NCBI RefSeq assembly: GCF_047495875.1 | Contig: NC_092463.1 | Coordinates: 34,723,724 to 34,787,723, forward strand | Direction: 5' to 3' | Source: Pithys albifrons albifrons | Lineage: Eukaryota; Chordata; Aves; Passeriformes; Thamnophilidae | DNA: 64,000 bases | In this document: positions 33,313 through 47,243 of the stretch, in pieces | Numbering within the stretch: position 1 is the stretch's first letter | How the letters are laid out: each line of letters starts with the position of its first letter | The notes under the pieces: model-generated | What the model saw: the letters and a program-made list of their open reading frames with translations, nothing else | What the model was told of the DNA's origin: nothing | The model's database searches: none | Translations under genes and position numbers: made by a program

Positions 33313-33350
33313 TGAGTCTCTGTTTCCTCAGCTGCTCAATGGGAAAAACC
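33313..33350 (-). mobile_element. Possible MIR-like relic
   Basis: The plus strand reads 'gagtctctgtttcctcagct' followed by 'gctcaatgggaaaaacc'. This fits the reverse complement of the MIR 3' block ('cctcagtttcctcatctg' then 'taaaatgggg'). It is about 38 bp and diverged. Confidence 0.35.
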
Positions 33351-36300
33351 ATTTGCCCTGTGAAAGTGTTATCTAGCCCTTTATGTCATGAGGCAGCAAC
33401 TTTTCATTAAAATACCTGTAAATGCTCCAAAGACCTGTGCTTTCTATTCATTCTGTTGTTTAATCCTTGTGATTTTGTGTATATCCTTTCAATAACATTC
33501 ACAGGAGGACTAACTTTATGATTATCTTGATAATGCTGCATTTGTGTTTCTTGTTTGTAGATGTTAGTTTAATGACACTGAGCAAATTCTTGAATTTACA
33601 TCTTGGTAATTGTGAAAGCCTAACGACATTCAAATGAGAAACTTTGTTTCTGTGGTTTTTTATTAATTAATTTTCTTTGATTTCTTATACATTTATAATT
33701 ACAGAATGATTAGTTTTACCTCATATTGTTTTGAATTTCTTCCTTTTTTGAGGGTAAAGGCAATTTTGACAGTGAAGTTCAGTATTGAATCAGAGCCTGA
33801 TTAGGAGGAGTTGTCATGTATTCCTCATACTACATCAATAACAATTGCAACATTCACTTCAACAGAAGTGGGATTATTTTAATTATGTATGGTTTATATT
33901 GAACATTTATGAGTTGGGTTATACAAAATATATAATCAGTATCAACTGCGATGTTTTCATGTAAAAGAAATTTGAAAAACTTATGGAAGGCAGATATTTA
34001 AAGTTAAATATAAGTTGCACATAAAGTTCAGCTGTAAAGGAATGTTTCATCCAATTGCTGTACTCATTAGTGCTCATTTCTATGTTTTGAAAATAATTAC
34101 ATGTTCGAAGCCTTGAAAGTGTGTCTTTTTAGAAACCAAAATTACAAATATATAAAGAATGCTCTGCTCTTAGATTCTTTTCTTTAGAGTTACTGTTTTC
34201 TTTTGCTGGTTTTTTAATCAATCCAATACAAATAGTGTGGTATGTCTGTATAAACTTACACACTTAAGTTTTGGCATTCCTTCATGTAATAAACTGCATT
34301 TGCCTGGGAAGGATAACCTAGATTATGAAACCCAGGGACTGCTTTTTGTATAACAGGCTGTGTGCAATTTTGAACTTGTGTTCAAAGCAAAAGACTCAAG
34401 AAATTAATGAATATGGAATTAATCTTCCCTCATGCTCACTTGATAGAGATCACAGACTTCAGGTTTTGAGGAGATAGAATAAAACAGATCTTTGCTGACA
34501 GTGGCCATAAGGCTGTACGGCTTTTATTCTCTAGAGACCCAGAAGTAATTTGCAACTTCCCCTCATTTAAACTCAAGACACTTCAGTTTCCTGTTTAGTT
34601 TGTATCTAAGTGGATTTTCTTTTATATTGTAGATCACTGTTTGTGTATTTTTTGCTAAGGGTTATTATTTTTTCCTTTAGCTGCTGTCTTGGGAATTGCC
34701 TGAACAGTGATGCTTTATTGAAAAGGATTTTGCACTACCTTGGCTAGGGAATCCCAGAGGAAGCAGACACCATATAAAATGAAAACACAATGTCACCAGG
34801 TTGCCACTTGCTGAGTCTTTTAGCAGTGATCTAGTTGAAGTAACCTTGTGGGAAAACAAATTTTTAGTGGTTCTTGATATCTGCAGCACCACCTGTGATG
34901 ACAAAACACTAAGAATCTGTTTCTGTTAGTTGGACAATCATAGTGAATCTTTGAGTCTGGCACCCAGCTCTCATATGATACTTTTTTTTTATTCACTGGA
35001 TTGATGTCCTCCATCAGTCTGTAGACCAGCTCAAGTGTGTTTATATTCCCTTTGTGGCCTTCACCAGCTTTTTGTTCAGTGAAGCATCTGTAAGACTATC
35101 TAAAATTTTTCTGAAGATGTAAGTCTTCAAATTTGCTCTGGAATTCCTGATGGAATGAGGAAGACTTCATTAACTAAACGTGGCTCATGTTGCTTGGCTT
35201 CGAGAGAAGAGGCTGTGCTCCCTTCAAATCAGGTTAAAGCCTCCCATGCCTGTTGCTGTGTCACTTCTAGTGGGCTTTTTTAGCATATTAACTGTTTTAA
35301 GCTCCATGTTTCTTTTCTAGAAGAGGAGAAACATCCTGGTAGAATTCTGTTTTCATAGATCACATAGGCATTTCTTATGGAAGCTTTGTGGACGGGAATG
35401 GCAAAGATTGCCAAGTGTATTGTAGATGTTTCTTTCCATAAGGGAAAGAAGCCAGATTGAGTGGCTCACAGGTCTATGTTTCAAACTACAACAGCTAAGT
35501 ATGTTGCCACTACTGGGCAGGAGGAACAACTAGGCAATTGCTTCTCACTGACATACGCTTTTTGCCTTTCCAAGTCTAGAGCTGCAGCATTTAAACTCAT
35601 TTTCTTCTCCCTTGATAGCTGACTGTACATACCAGTGCAAGAAACAGAAATCTTGGCCAGTGTGTCAGTTTGAATCCTTATGAGGCACGCCATTGACTCT
35701 CAATCTTTAGCTCACTTCTAGACAAATGAGCAACTGATCTTGTCTTGTGAGAAACTAACAGTTGCACACCTTGTGGTTGTCAGCAACAGCTCCAAACAGG
35801 CCAACAGTAGGGAAAGGTCTCTACAAAGCTAAAGTGAAATGTGGAGAGGAGCTTGCACATTCTGATCAACCTCTAAGCAAGTGCTATCACACAGTTGTTC
35901 ACACTGGAAAAATGTAGTCTATTGCTAGGAAAAAAGTTATCATCCTCTCTGGATTGCTCAACTAATTGTAGATCTGAATTAATATTGTATTGTGTTTCTG
36001 CGTATGCAGTGAGGAAGAAAGAAAGAGGACATAGGCACATGAGACAGAAATAACATGATTTGGAGAGAGAAAAAAAAGAAAACTGACTCTTGGGCCCTTT
36101 TAAGAATTTGAAGTTTGCTACTGAGCCCAGTATATTGACCCAGGATGCTGCAAACTATAAACCTGGTTTTCTCAAGAAACATGCCTCTCTAGTCCCCTAC
36201 ATCCGCTGAGGGCCTCTTAGTATTATTGTAAAAGGTCTGTTTTCCAGAGTGATTTGATTCCCATAGCCATGGGCAAAGGTACCCATGCAGCTCTTGTTTG

Positions 36301-39199
36301 ATTAAAAAGCTGGATTGTTTGCTGGTGACTGTAAACACAAACAGCTGCTTTGTGAAACCACACAAAAATGAGAGCCAGATTGGTACTTCTTCTGCAGGAC
36401 AGAGTTTTAAACAACTCACTAGCTATCTGGGAATATTTTCTTTGGGAAAATAATTGGGATGGATGTTAATAAATGGTGAATAAAAATGTGTGTGTATATC
36501 ACTCCGCCCTGATTATTCTGATGCAAGCTGATCCACCAGTCTTAGAGCTGAACTAAAACAACTTAGCTTGTTTCAGGGGCCTTGAAAATATAATTTAAAA
36601 GAAAAACCTTACAGAATGAGTCAACACTGTCTATTTTCCATTTCATGGTGACTTTGTTTGCATTGGTCTGGGGAAAGAGGAAGACATGTTATTCAAGTGA
36701 TCCTCCATAGACTGGTTTTGTTGATTTTTATGATCATGCTTTTCTACCTGCAGAGTACATAAGCAGTATATAACTGTGCTCAGGGATGCCCTCTCCTGGA
36801 TTTCAATGTATTTAATCTGGTTTATTGTTCTTTGGAATTAATAAATCTGAAGGTTATGGACTGTCTTTTGCATGTCACTGTGTAGCTACTGTGTCACTGA
36901 ATATTGTTTCATAGGCTGTGCAACCATTTTAATAAACTTTGTTGTGTGTAGGTGCTTATTGAAATTACCATCAGCAAGGTAAATAGAAAACACTGGCGCA
37001 ATTCCATACCAGAGACTACTAAAACCGAAAGGCTGTGAACAATCCTGTTTACTAGTTCACTACTTTCTCTTCATGTGATTTGTTTTTCATTTCACCCTGA
37101 ATGGACAGTGAGAACCACTGATGTAATTATTGTTTGCCAAGAACAGGGAACATGGAAAACAGTATGTAAAGCCAAGTTTTATTATAGAGGTTTAACTTCC
37201 TATTTCTCAGATGCTGGCTCAGGCCCCTGTACCATGGTTGGGTTCCCAAGCTCTCCCTTACAGTCTATGTATGTTATATAGACAGTGTTTACATATGCAC
37301 ACAAGCCTTTTCAGAAGTATTCTGAAGTTACAGGACTAGGCATCTGGAGACCTGGCTTCTGTACATGGCTTTACCATCAACTTCCTGAAGGACTTAAGTG
37401 AAGTTTGAAAGTGTTTTGTGGGGCTTTTTATCCCAATTACATTGGACAGTACATAATCCTGGTCTGGCAAATAACAAATGTCAGTACAAATCTGTGCTGC
37501 ATTGTGGATTCTACTCTCTCCTGATGGATTGTGAGAGTTAAGGCTGTTGAAGGCTCTTCCAGATTTTCACTTTCCTTGCTACTTCACTCTGTGTCCTGGA
37601 TGCATTTTACTACTTTTATTCCAAGTTTGGTTAACTTCAATGTGTTTAGCCCCTGACCAGCTGTAAGGTCAGTGTTTCTCTCTGCCCACCTCCATTTTTC
37701 ACTTTGCAGTGTAACCTGTGGGTTATAACAACTCCAAAGCTGTCTTTATGCTGATTCTCCTTTTATGTGCACTGGGGATAATGCAGCTTTTCTAGAGAGA
37801 CCACAACACTTGATTCATTGATGTTGTAAGAACTGTCAAAATCTTTGACACAAGCGGAAAATTTTGTTAACATTGGAAAGAGAGGTGACTAGAGCTGTAG
37901 TCTGGGTTCCAGCTGTAAGGGTATTTCTATTAAGTAAGAAGGGATTCAGAACCTTATACAGAGCTGGTTTTATGAACTTAAAATAATTAAGAACAGTTTT
38001 GTTTACCCCTGGGTATTTCCTGAATGCTTTTGCAAGTCAGACTGCATAGTGCTGGGCTTAAGAGACTGTCTTCAGCTTGAGTTGTATTAAACAAAATAGC
38101 CAAAGAGAATTCATCATGGAAAAGTATATTAACATTTCTTTAAAAATTGTGTTACAGTTAGTGTTGCTGTTGGCAATTTTAATTACAAATATCATATATT
38201 TTAGAGTTGTCTAGGAAAAAACCCACCTTGCATATTCAGTTATCTCCATGCAACCCAAGTGTTTGAGCATCTTGTAAATGTTTAAATACAGAAATCATGA
38301 GAGTGATAATACTCTCTTCTTTTTTGAGCCTGTAAAAAAAAAAAAGTGGTTATTTCAAAGGTAGCTTACTGCATCAACTTTCTGATGTTATTGTTAGAGG
38401 TTTTGAAGAAATTCAGTGAAAGCTAAGTTGAATGTTGTCTATAGTTCTGAACATAGTTACATCTATCCTTTTGCTCCAAGAGATTATTCTCTCCCTGCTG
38501 CATTCAGGAGCATCCTCTTTAGTTCTGGCAGCCTGGTGTAATAGTAGGCACTGCAGAAAGACAGTTATTTCTGTAGTGTTGAGTGGTATCCAGATATGAA
38601 GGCAGAAATCTTGAATCAGCTGCTGAGTGGAAAACACAATTTTTGTGTTTATGAGTTAGGAGAAACTTAGATTCCTGAACCAGTGGACTTCCCAAAGATA
38701 CTGGACTTCATGCCTTGGTAGAATTTAGTCTGATCAAAAATGCTAGTCTTATTCTCTAGAGAAGAGTTGAATATAATAGAGGATTCTATTTAGGTGTAAA
38801 AGACTAAAGATTGCTTAAATGATTGGAAGGAAGGTTATGAGGAGCAAGCAAAAAAAGAAGGGAAGACCAGAAAGAATAAATGAGGGTGTTTTGTGCTCAA
38901 AGTACTATGGGTAGTGCATGTGCTTGCTTACTGTTTACCTCTCCTTTGCATCTCCCAGTATCTCTAATAACAGAAACCCAGTAATGGACACGGGATAAGC
39001 ATTAGCTATAGGTGCTTATTGCTTTGTGTGCTACACGTATCCTGTCTGTTTTCCTCAGTGCTTCATTTATTCGTTGTTGGTTTCTCTTTTGTTTGTTCCT
39101 ATCTACCCGTCTTCCAAGTGAAGCAGGACTTTTTGTTCCTTATTAATGGTATGAAAAAGTACAAATGAAAAGCAGAAGGTCTGAAGCATACCTTCAGCC
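33351..39199. other. Intronic sequence, including a very AT-rich block
   Basis: About 5.8 kb. The part at roughly 33640-34150 is markedly AT-rich, with TTAATTAATTTT-type runs, and could hold conserved non-coding sequence or simply be AT-rich intron. A short A run lies at 38334-38344. No coding block is recognised. Confidence 0.45.
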
Positions 39200-39560
39200 A
39201 CTAAGCTTGTGTATCCAGCCAAGCAGCCAGGTGGAAAAACCCTTCTTCCTGGTGGGTAAGGGTGTCTTGCTGTCTCAGCTCAGATTGCAGTGCTGTTGCT
39301 GACTGGGCTGCAGCAGGAGCTGGAGGCACGCAAATCACCTCGGTGCTGTGCACACGGATGGCATGGTGGGGATGGTGGAGGACTGGAGAGTGAGGATGCT
39401 GGCCCTCCCACGGGGCCCCCTCCCTCTCCCCCTTCCTTTTCTTTTGCAGTTGCACACAGCACTGTGGCTCGAAGGTCATTTGTTTCCCACAGCTTCACAG
39501 ACCACTGTAGCAGAAAGGGAGACAATGGTCCCTTACAAGGGATGATGTGAGGCCTTCTTT
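39200..39560. other. GC-richer island, unidentified
   Basis: This segment stands out from its AT-rich surroundings, with CTGCAGCAGGAGCTGGAGGC-like text and a pyrimidine-rich run ending in 'cttttgcag' at about 39418-39449. Several frames are open on both strands (minus 39280-39759, 159 codons; plus 39290-39550). The peptides are Pro/Ser/Gly-rich and unrecognised. It could be an unannotated exon or promoter-like island, but no function is visible. Confidence 0.3.
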
Positions 39561-42500
39561 CATCTCTAATAAGCCGCTTCATTTGCACTGTGAGGCCTGT
39601 TGAGTGTTTGTGTGCGTGCACAGTTCCAGTCTGAACCACTCTGCAGCTTCCACTGAGATAAAGCATCCAGGTTTTTTGTTTGGTTTGCAAATGGGCAACT
39701 CTTGGCATGTTACAGCCTGAGGTGGGTTTTCTGTTTAGCACAAGCACATCAGGAGACATCCCTTCTTCTTTTCACACAACTATTAAAATCTAGAGCCCAT
39801 CTGGTCAACATCGGTTGTCAGAAAGACTGAACTCAGAAAGCAATGAGAGGAGGGGGCCAACTGTCTGTCTCTCCCCTCTGCTGAACAGGCTCTGCCTGTT
39901 GCTTGGACATGGATACTGACTGAGCACATCAGGAAAGCCCTGGGAGGACAACCACCCTGTGTCAACACGACACACTGTCCTGCCACAGAATTTGCAAGCA
40001 GAGGTGCAGTTGGAAAATTTTTCTTCTCCGTGATCCTGCTATAATGAATAGAAAAGAAAAGGGAATAAACAGTATGATGAAATTTTAGGGATCAGGAGTT
40101 TGGAGGAGGTGGCCCTTCTAGTCTGAGATACAATTTATACCAGTGGTCTTCTGCCTAATCCTTTGAAATCCCACTCTTTGAGCCACACTCTGAGACTGGA
40201 CCCTACATGAAATAGGAAATCTTTAGCTGCCTTCTGTGCAGCAGAGTTTGTGCTCCAGGGTGGGAAACCAGTTCTCCCCTGTCTGAGCCTGTGTTCTCAG
40301 AGTAGGGAAGTAGGTTCATGTTGGTCATAATTTTTTCCTACCCTCTGCCTCCTTTCACAGCCTGTGCTTAGCCTAGACTGCCTCTTGCTACTGTTGATTC
40401 AAGGGGCTCCCAGTAAGTTCCCATTCATATTCAGTGCAGACTTATCTTAGGAAATGCCTTTGGTAGTCCAGGACTTCTAGGACTTTGTGTTTTAGTGTAC
40501 AATATGGCTTCAGTCAAGGGAAAGGAAGTCCATCTTCTCACTTGTCTGTGTGGCTCTTGCTATTCTTGGTCACTTACCATTGTGCAGCCTTATATTTCAT
40601 CCTAGCATCCCTGGATGTTGTAATGGTCCTAGCATGAACCTTCTGCTTAACCTTGAGATGTGGCCTCACTTCCCTTAGCTTACACAGATTATCTGTTTAA
40701 CATGCCATAGCCTGGAAAAGACATCAAAGTACAGTAAGAAACAGTTATGCAAAATAGACTCAGATTTCAGCTGCACTCTACTGCATTATTTCTCCACAGA
40801 GTAAGTGTTCTACCTGTTGGAAGTGCTATATTACAACAGGCATTTCACTGACTCTGACTGAGCAAATCTGAGGAAAGGTCATGACCAATTTCTCAAAAAC
40901 TTGAGATGAAGAAACTGAGCAGTCAATCAGATGATTCCAGTCAATGCAGCTGGACATTTAGAGACTTCTTGGCATTTATAAGCTGGCCAGCTAAGAAGTC
41001 AGTACACAAACCCATTTTCTAGCACTATGCAGATGAAAATGAGCCACTTTTTTGAGATTTCAAATACATGAGATAGAGTAAGTGTTAAACTACCTTCAGA
41101 GCAATGTTTAGTTGATTTTAGTGGCAAATGTGCTACTTTGGTAACTGGCAGACACTCCACAGTGATACAGAGATTTGGTCTATGAGAGACTGGGAATTTT
41201 AGGGAATAAAAATACAGGTTAAACTTCACTGAAGAGGAAGAAATGGACAGTCTTTGGAGCAAGGGTGTCTTCCTGCTGTTTCATAAAAGTAATGTCCACC
41301 ATTAGTTACTTTCAGACAGGTACAAAACAGTGGCAAACAAATGAAGGTAGCACGCAGCATTAAGCACAGATATGTTTGTGTGTCTTCAGTTCGGGTAGAT
41401 GTGGGATGAGGGATGATGTGCAACATCTAAATGTTTGATCTGGAGGAGGGGTGGTATCTCCAAGACAAATAACATTTTTTGAAGTATTTCAAGCCTTTAT
41501 GCTTTCAGCTTCCCTGAACTTTGCAATAGGATGCCACAGTAATGGAATTGTAACTTGTCTAATTTTGCTGTGATATCTATAAATGTGTCCCCTTTTTTCT
41601 GCTCAAATGCTGTTGCATAACTTCTTGCAGCAGGTATTGTCTTATGGAATATATCACTTGACCTTTTTACTTGCTTGAGCAGTGAAACACCAAGTGCAGT
41701 TTTTTCCAGATGATGGAAATATGGTAGCTTCATTGTGATGCTGGCACGGCAAGCATCTAGTTCTTTCACTGCTTGTGAAAATAATTAAAATGAATTAACT
41801 AAACTGCATATGAACATGAAGTACATACCTCTTTAAGAGAAGTAAAGAGAAGTAGGAAAAAAAGGACTATAAACTGCAATTATTCTAAATCCATTGATAG
41901 CTGGTGTTGCAGAGCTCATCTAACAGGGATTTCAAATTGCTATGGCTATATGATCCTTCTTTCAGTGTAAAGACCCAGCAAATCTCGTGCACTCTTATCT
42001 GAGAAGACAGGTTATTGTTTGCTTTTAAGGTGAAGAAAAGTCTTGAAAGTTGAGGATCTTCTCTGAGTATTCCTAGGAATATGAGGAGGTATTTAGTGAC
42101 AATGTACTAGAGTTTCCAGTTGATCTCCACAGTTGTCTAAAAGCATAAAAATATCCTTCTAAAGGATTCAGAGGTTGATAAAAAAGGACTATAAAAAAAC
42201 TCTACAGTGGCTTTTACAGAACATGATCAACTCAGTGTAATAACAAACTATCAAAATTTTTTTAAAAAACTTGTGTAGTTTGTGTAGCACAGGTGCAGTA
42301 CATACACGTGTCACTGTTCTTTGCTCTCTGGAGTCTCCTCTCATGATGTTTTGTCAGCTCCAGCCAGTTTATCATTCCCTGCTGTCAGAGAGCTCAGCTA
42401 CCCCCACCCTGCTCCATTTCCTGCCGCTGTCCCCATTTCAGTCTTGGCTCCCCTCTCTAATTTTTTTTAATCATCTCTTCTCCTTTTTTTTTCCACTGGT

Positions 42501-42808
42501 GTATCTTTTTCCTTAAGCCATCAAAAAATAAAGTGGATGATTGTGCAAAATGCACATTCCTAGGTAGCAGCTGGCAATGAGCTATACCTCAGAGAGCAAT
42601 GAGATGTCAACAGTGCAAAGTTATGTGGTAATCTGAATACTTTGAAAACCGGATTGCACAGGGCAAAAAAGAACTTGCTTTTAGTAAGAGGGCTTCAGAT
42701 ATACTTGGGGCAGCAACTTAATCACACAACAGCAACCTAATTTCTTTTTTCTCTTTATGCAGTGGCGGGGCAACTACAGACATAGAAAATCCTCTGATTA
42801 GGGTGTTT
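39561..42808. other. Intronic sequence, no confident feature
   Basis: Unique sequence. A minus-strand open frame at 41497-41769 (90 codons, preceded on that strand by an acceptor-like 'attttcacaagcag') reads like ordinary protein but matches nothing I know. It is discussed as a finding. Confidence 0.45.
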
Positions 42809-42902
42809 TCCATTTAATCCGTCCAACAGTCCTGTTTGATGAGGATGTGTTTATTCTGAGCAGGGTGCATGATTCATCACCCTGGGGAGATGAGGCAAGG
42901 TT
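42809..42902 (+). mobile_element. Possible MIR/CORE-SINE relic
   Basis: 'ccatttaatccgtccaacag' then 'tcctgtttgatgaggatgtg' resembles the MIR block 'catttaatcctcacaacaac' with 'cctatgaggtaggt'. About 45 bp further on, 'gggagatgaggcaagg' resembles 'cagatgaggaaactgagg'. Order and spacing agree with MIR, but divergence is high. Confidence 0.4.
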
Positions 42903-44148
42903 TGGTGCTGATCTCAGACAATTATCTCCCTTTACTCCCTGCCCCTCCTCTTCCACCCTCCCCCCTATGTGTGAAGCAGTTTTGTACTAGGAAATTGCAT
43001 CACTGATAAAATCTTTTAAGGGGAACATCCACCAGGTTATTACTTTCCAGGCCATAGAGAACTTGTGCTGTTGGGTAATGGTGGAGTCGATTTATTAGAA
43101 TTTAGATTGGACAAAGCAGCAGACACAGTAGGTGCTGGGGAGTGTTACTTCGGTGCAGAACCTCACTGAAGTTAATGAAAAGTAGTCTTATCCTGAGTGG
43201 GAGAGATGCAAAAAAGGGGAAAAAAGAAAAGTGAAGGTACTACTACAAACATCTGGAAATTCAGAGTAACACTTCAGATCCCTTGAGACTGCAGTTTCTT
43301 TACCTCTGGGAATCAGCTACATGACAAGAATCTTAATTGTAATTTTTGAAAGAAACGTAGCTCTCTACCTTGCAGAGAAAGTGAGATGTAATGTTCTATT
43401 GGGAAAATTAACACATACAACAGGTTTGCCTTCCATACTCAAGCAGGTGGGATTTACAAGTCCCACACATGTATGTTTAATGTGATTTTAAACAATTAAA
43501 TGAGGCATATAAAAAGAATGGATAGTCAAGTCATTAACATTCTTGTCTGTTGTCCAGCACTGTCTGGTATGAAAGGGAAATAGTTATAGCTGAGTTGATA
43601 AATATTTATTTTAGTGATAGTTATTTCAGTGGTTTGCTCAAATGGAGAACATGTGCACCCCAAGCAACGCATTCCTCTGAGCCCATGCTGAAATGGTGTG
43701 AGTCCTGCACAGGGAGCCACTGCTGCTGGATGCAGCAGCGCTAACGTGGAAAGCAGAACTGGGGGACAAAACCTGGAAAATCATTTAAGAACTCGCACTA
43801 GCAAAAGAAAGCAACATGTTAATTCCATTAATGTGGCAAAACTCCCATATGAGTAGTAACGAAGACTGTGCAGTGTGACTGCCAGCAAACCCAAAAGGTA
43901 CACAAAATTTATATGTATGTTAGAATTCATTGCAAACTCAGTTAATCTGAGGGCTCATTAGAGTGTACTTAGAGCAGTCTCTGATTTTATGGCTTTATTT
44001 GGTAATGATTCTATTTGGATGAAACTGTATTTTTAAAAAGAACTTTGGTTTAGGTTTTCCGGGAGGTTTTTGCATCTGTAACTTTAAAAGATAAATCCAA
44101 AACTAGCAGCAATATAGTGCAAGTGCCTGCCTTGTAGTTATACACTTA
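42903..44148. other. Intronic sequence, no feature seen
   Basis: Unique sequence with short pyrimidine runs near 42930-42965. Nothing recognised. Confidence 0.5.
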
Positions 44149-44212
44149 ATAAAAAAAAAAGAAAGAAAACTCAAAAAAAACCCCAAACCTGAAACAAGAA
44201 ACCTCAAACCAA
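44149..44212. repeat. A-rich low-complexity tract
   Basis: Runs of A broken by GAAAG, CC and CTC, about 64 bp long. No associated retroposon is visible. Confidence 0.8.
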
Positions 44213-47200
44213 GCTTCTGACTGTAACAACATCTGTTATAATCACTCTATATTGTTGAAAAGATCTTGTTATAACAAAGTTTTTACTGATTTTTAGGATA
44301 GGTACTCAGTGTAATAAGTCACCCTTGGGACAGAGTTTACTGCATTATTCTGCATATATATTCTGTGTTGCTTCTGCGTGGTAGATATGAGTTGTTAAAT
44401 ACAGTTTGATTAACTTCTTACCCCAAGCTGCTAAACAGTGCAGCTGTAGACCTGCTAAGCAGGTGTTGTGTTACAGCCTCAAGTACAGCAATCAAAAGAA
44501 GTGAATTGTGTACTAGAGAGTGTGTGTAGAGCAACTTTATGCAGGGAGTGTTCCAACAGAGAGAGTCAGTTTTGCTTTATGTTCATAATTCTTTTTCTCA
44601 AATAAAGTTTGAGTCAGAGTACAGAAAATCTAAAATATTTATGTATCTGCTTACAGATGAGATTAAAAATGGAGCTGTGAAAGACATTGATTTGAAAAAA
44701 ATCATAACAAAGCAGTAAAACATTAACACAGTTACAGAGAAACACAGTTATTAGCCGTTTGTTTTTAGAAAATATTTTCTAAGATTCAAGAATACTGGTG
44801 GAAATACCAGAGCTATGTTGTGGGAGCAAACAAGCTTTGATATTTTCTACTGATGTATCTCATTTATGTATATGGTTTTGAAGCTAATACCAAATTTTGG
44901 ATGGAAAGGAACTTCTTCTATTCTGAAGTCATTATCAACACTGATATAAATATTAGCACTGTTTGATGTGTTTTGAGTTTGATATGTTGCTGTGTTTGGC
45001 CAAGAAAGCACTCAATTTTATAAGAGAATGAGTCAGTTTTTATGTATATCTCACTGCAGAAATCTGTGCAGAAAATGAACTCTTTTTTCTCCTTCCCTGA
45101 TCCTGAAGGTGGTGAGCTCACCATTGTAGACAATAAAACAACAGCCTAAGTACACTAGGTTCTACTAGAAACACTCTGTCTCCTTGTTTCCTTCCTTTTT
45201 TCTATGGATTTTTCTCTGAGGAAGAAAAAAATCAGACAGTATAATGGCTTGAGTGAGAACAAATAGACCCTTTCGTGCCCACTGCATACCTCAGTCTTTA
45301 ACATTATATTCTGAATTGGTTTATTCTCTACATGTATTTTGCATTGGCTATGACAACACATTTGTGGCCTGGCAAATTGTTTTATAGTGCCTTATTTATT
45401 CTTCCCTTTCTGTTTGAACTGAGAAGATACCATACAGCTACAGCTGTGTTAACCAAACTCATCACTATTTCTGTGTGTTGTCTAGGGGAAGACTAAAGCT
45501 GCTGTATTTTGCACTAATGTTCACTAATGGCAGCATCCTGCCAGTGCCCACAGCTTTCAGTACCAGTGTCCATTCTGTCAACAAGAGTCTAACAGACATT
45601 GTGCACTTATAAAGTCAAAGCAAAATATGTAGTTTTATTGTAGTTTTAACCCCACAGCAATCCCTTTGGAGAGCATTACTAGTACAATTAAATGGACTAC
45701 TGGTGTTTGAAAACTGATTCTGTACCTTCTGTAATTTCTTCAAAGTTGCAATGGTTATTGCTTAAATAAGTTATTACATCTAAAGAGAAGATCTAGAGAA
45801 GCCAATGGAAAATGCCTAATTTCAATTTTTCATGAGTGTGTTCTTGGTATAGTCCACTGTGAGTGCTAGCTGACAAATAACTGTGGTGCCTCTGGATCTT
45901 ATCTTGCTTATCTTGTAACTTAAGTAAGATTGGGCTGAAACCATCATAATAAACTTTTGTTGGGCACAAAACAGTATTTGGTCATTCAGTAAGCATCTTA
46001 TTTTCTGCTAGGTTAGCACTAAGTCACTGGGAGTGCCATGAAGAGGCACTCTTTTTGCTGAAATGCTGTTTCAGATGAAGCACAAGTCTGTTGTTTTTAA
46101 TGTTTGAACTCAAAGAAATTCCTGTGGCACTTCTTGCAAGAGATAGGCTATAACATGCCTTGGATAAGTTCAAAAACCTGATCATACAAGCCCAGCCAAG
46201 AAATCTGTGTTTCTTTTGCAGTGCTTGACTTTAGAAAAAGGACTATGTTTACCTTGCATGGAGAGAGACCAGGAAAAGCAGTAAAGTTTGTTAGTATCCC
46301 TACAGAATTTGGGCAACTCCTCCTAGGCATTATGTTGTATTTGCCACAGTAACATTTGAATGGCAACAAATGTGTTTGAGCCTTAGCTGTTCCTACATTG
46401 CATGTACAGAGAATGTCCATATTTAGGGTCAAATACCATGGAAGTAAGTACTGGTTCATTGTTAGTAGGTACTCAGAAGTGTGCTGTCTGCACATAAGCA
46501 AAGGTAACTGTTGATAATTTATCAGAGATGAAATATCCTTGTACCCCAGTTTTTCTCAGGCCTTTGATAATGTAAATTGGTCTTGCAAGTTGCCTCTTCC
46601 TTCTTGAAACTCATTTGTTTTTAGTATGAGAGGTCTTTGTGCACTGTCCCAGCCAACAATGACCAGATGTTAGAGTAGGAGACTGGTCAGATGGCCTGGA
46701 AGACAGTTATGTGATAGTTTCCCAACTTAAAGGTTACAGTATAACTCCAGGTAAGAATGAAAATTTCATACTGGGGTGAAGGGAGGGAAAAGGGAAGGCC
46801 ACTTGAGAGACAATCTGCTTTCCAGTAAAGGAGTAAGACTGTTGTTCTTTGTAGTAGGAGTGGCTGGTAAATGATATTTCTTGTGCAATAATTTCTGAGT
46901 TTTCAGAAATTACTTCTAATTGGAATGGAAACCCCAAAATTTTAATGTTGACTGCATATTTTTTGCAAAAAAATATGTCAATGTGGATTAGCCCTCTCCC
47001 ATTCTTACACCTCCTAAGTTATTTCCTTGCAGGTCGTAGGTCCTCAGTTCAAAGCCATCCTATGGGCAGCTGCTGGAGGGTGGACTGGAAAGCAGCAGGA
47101 TTCAGCAGGAAATCTGCTTGGCAGGTATCAGCATGGCCTGTATCTGTCAGAAGATTTCCTGGTATGTACAGGTTTTCACAAAGCATTTAATCTTTAGCAG

Positions 47201-47216
47201 ATTGACTAAATCAGGT
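44213..47216. other. Intronic sequence, no feature seen
   Basis: About 3 kb of unique AT-rich DNA. The open frame at 46148-46501 (minus) has no motif. Confidence 0.5.
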
Positions 47217-47243
47217 GTGGTTTGGTTTGGTTTTGTTTTTTTG
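47217..47243. repeat. T/G-rich (TTTGG)n-like tract
   Basis: Short pentamer-like run of TGGTT and TTTGG units merging into a T run. Confidence 0.8.

Noticed and set aside
40085..40135. 'ggcccttctagtctgagat' as a CR1 terminus
   Set aside because: There is one partial motif without the tail octamer or the preceding CR1 blocks.
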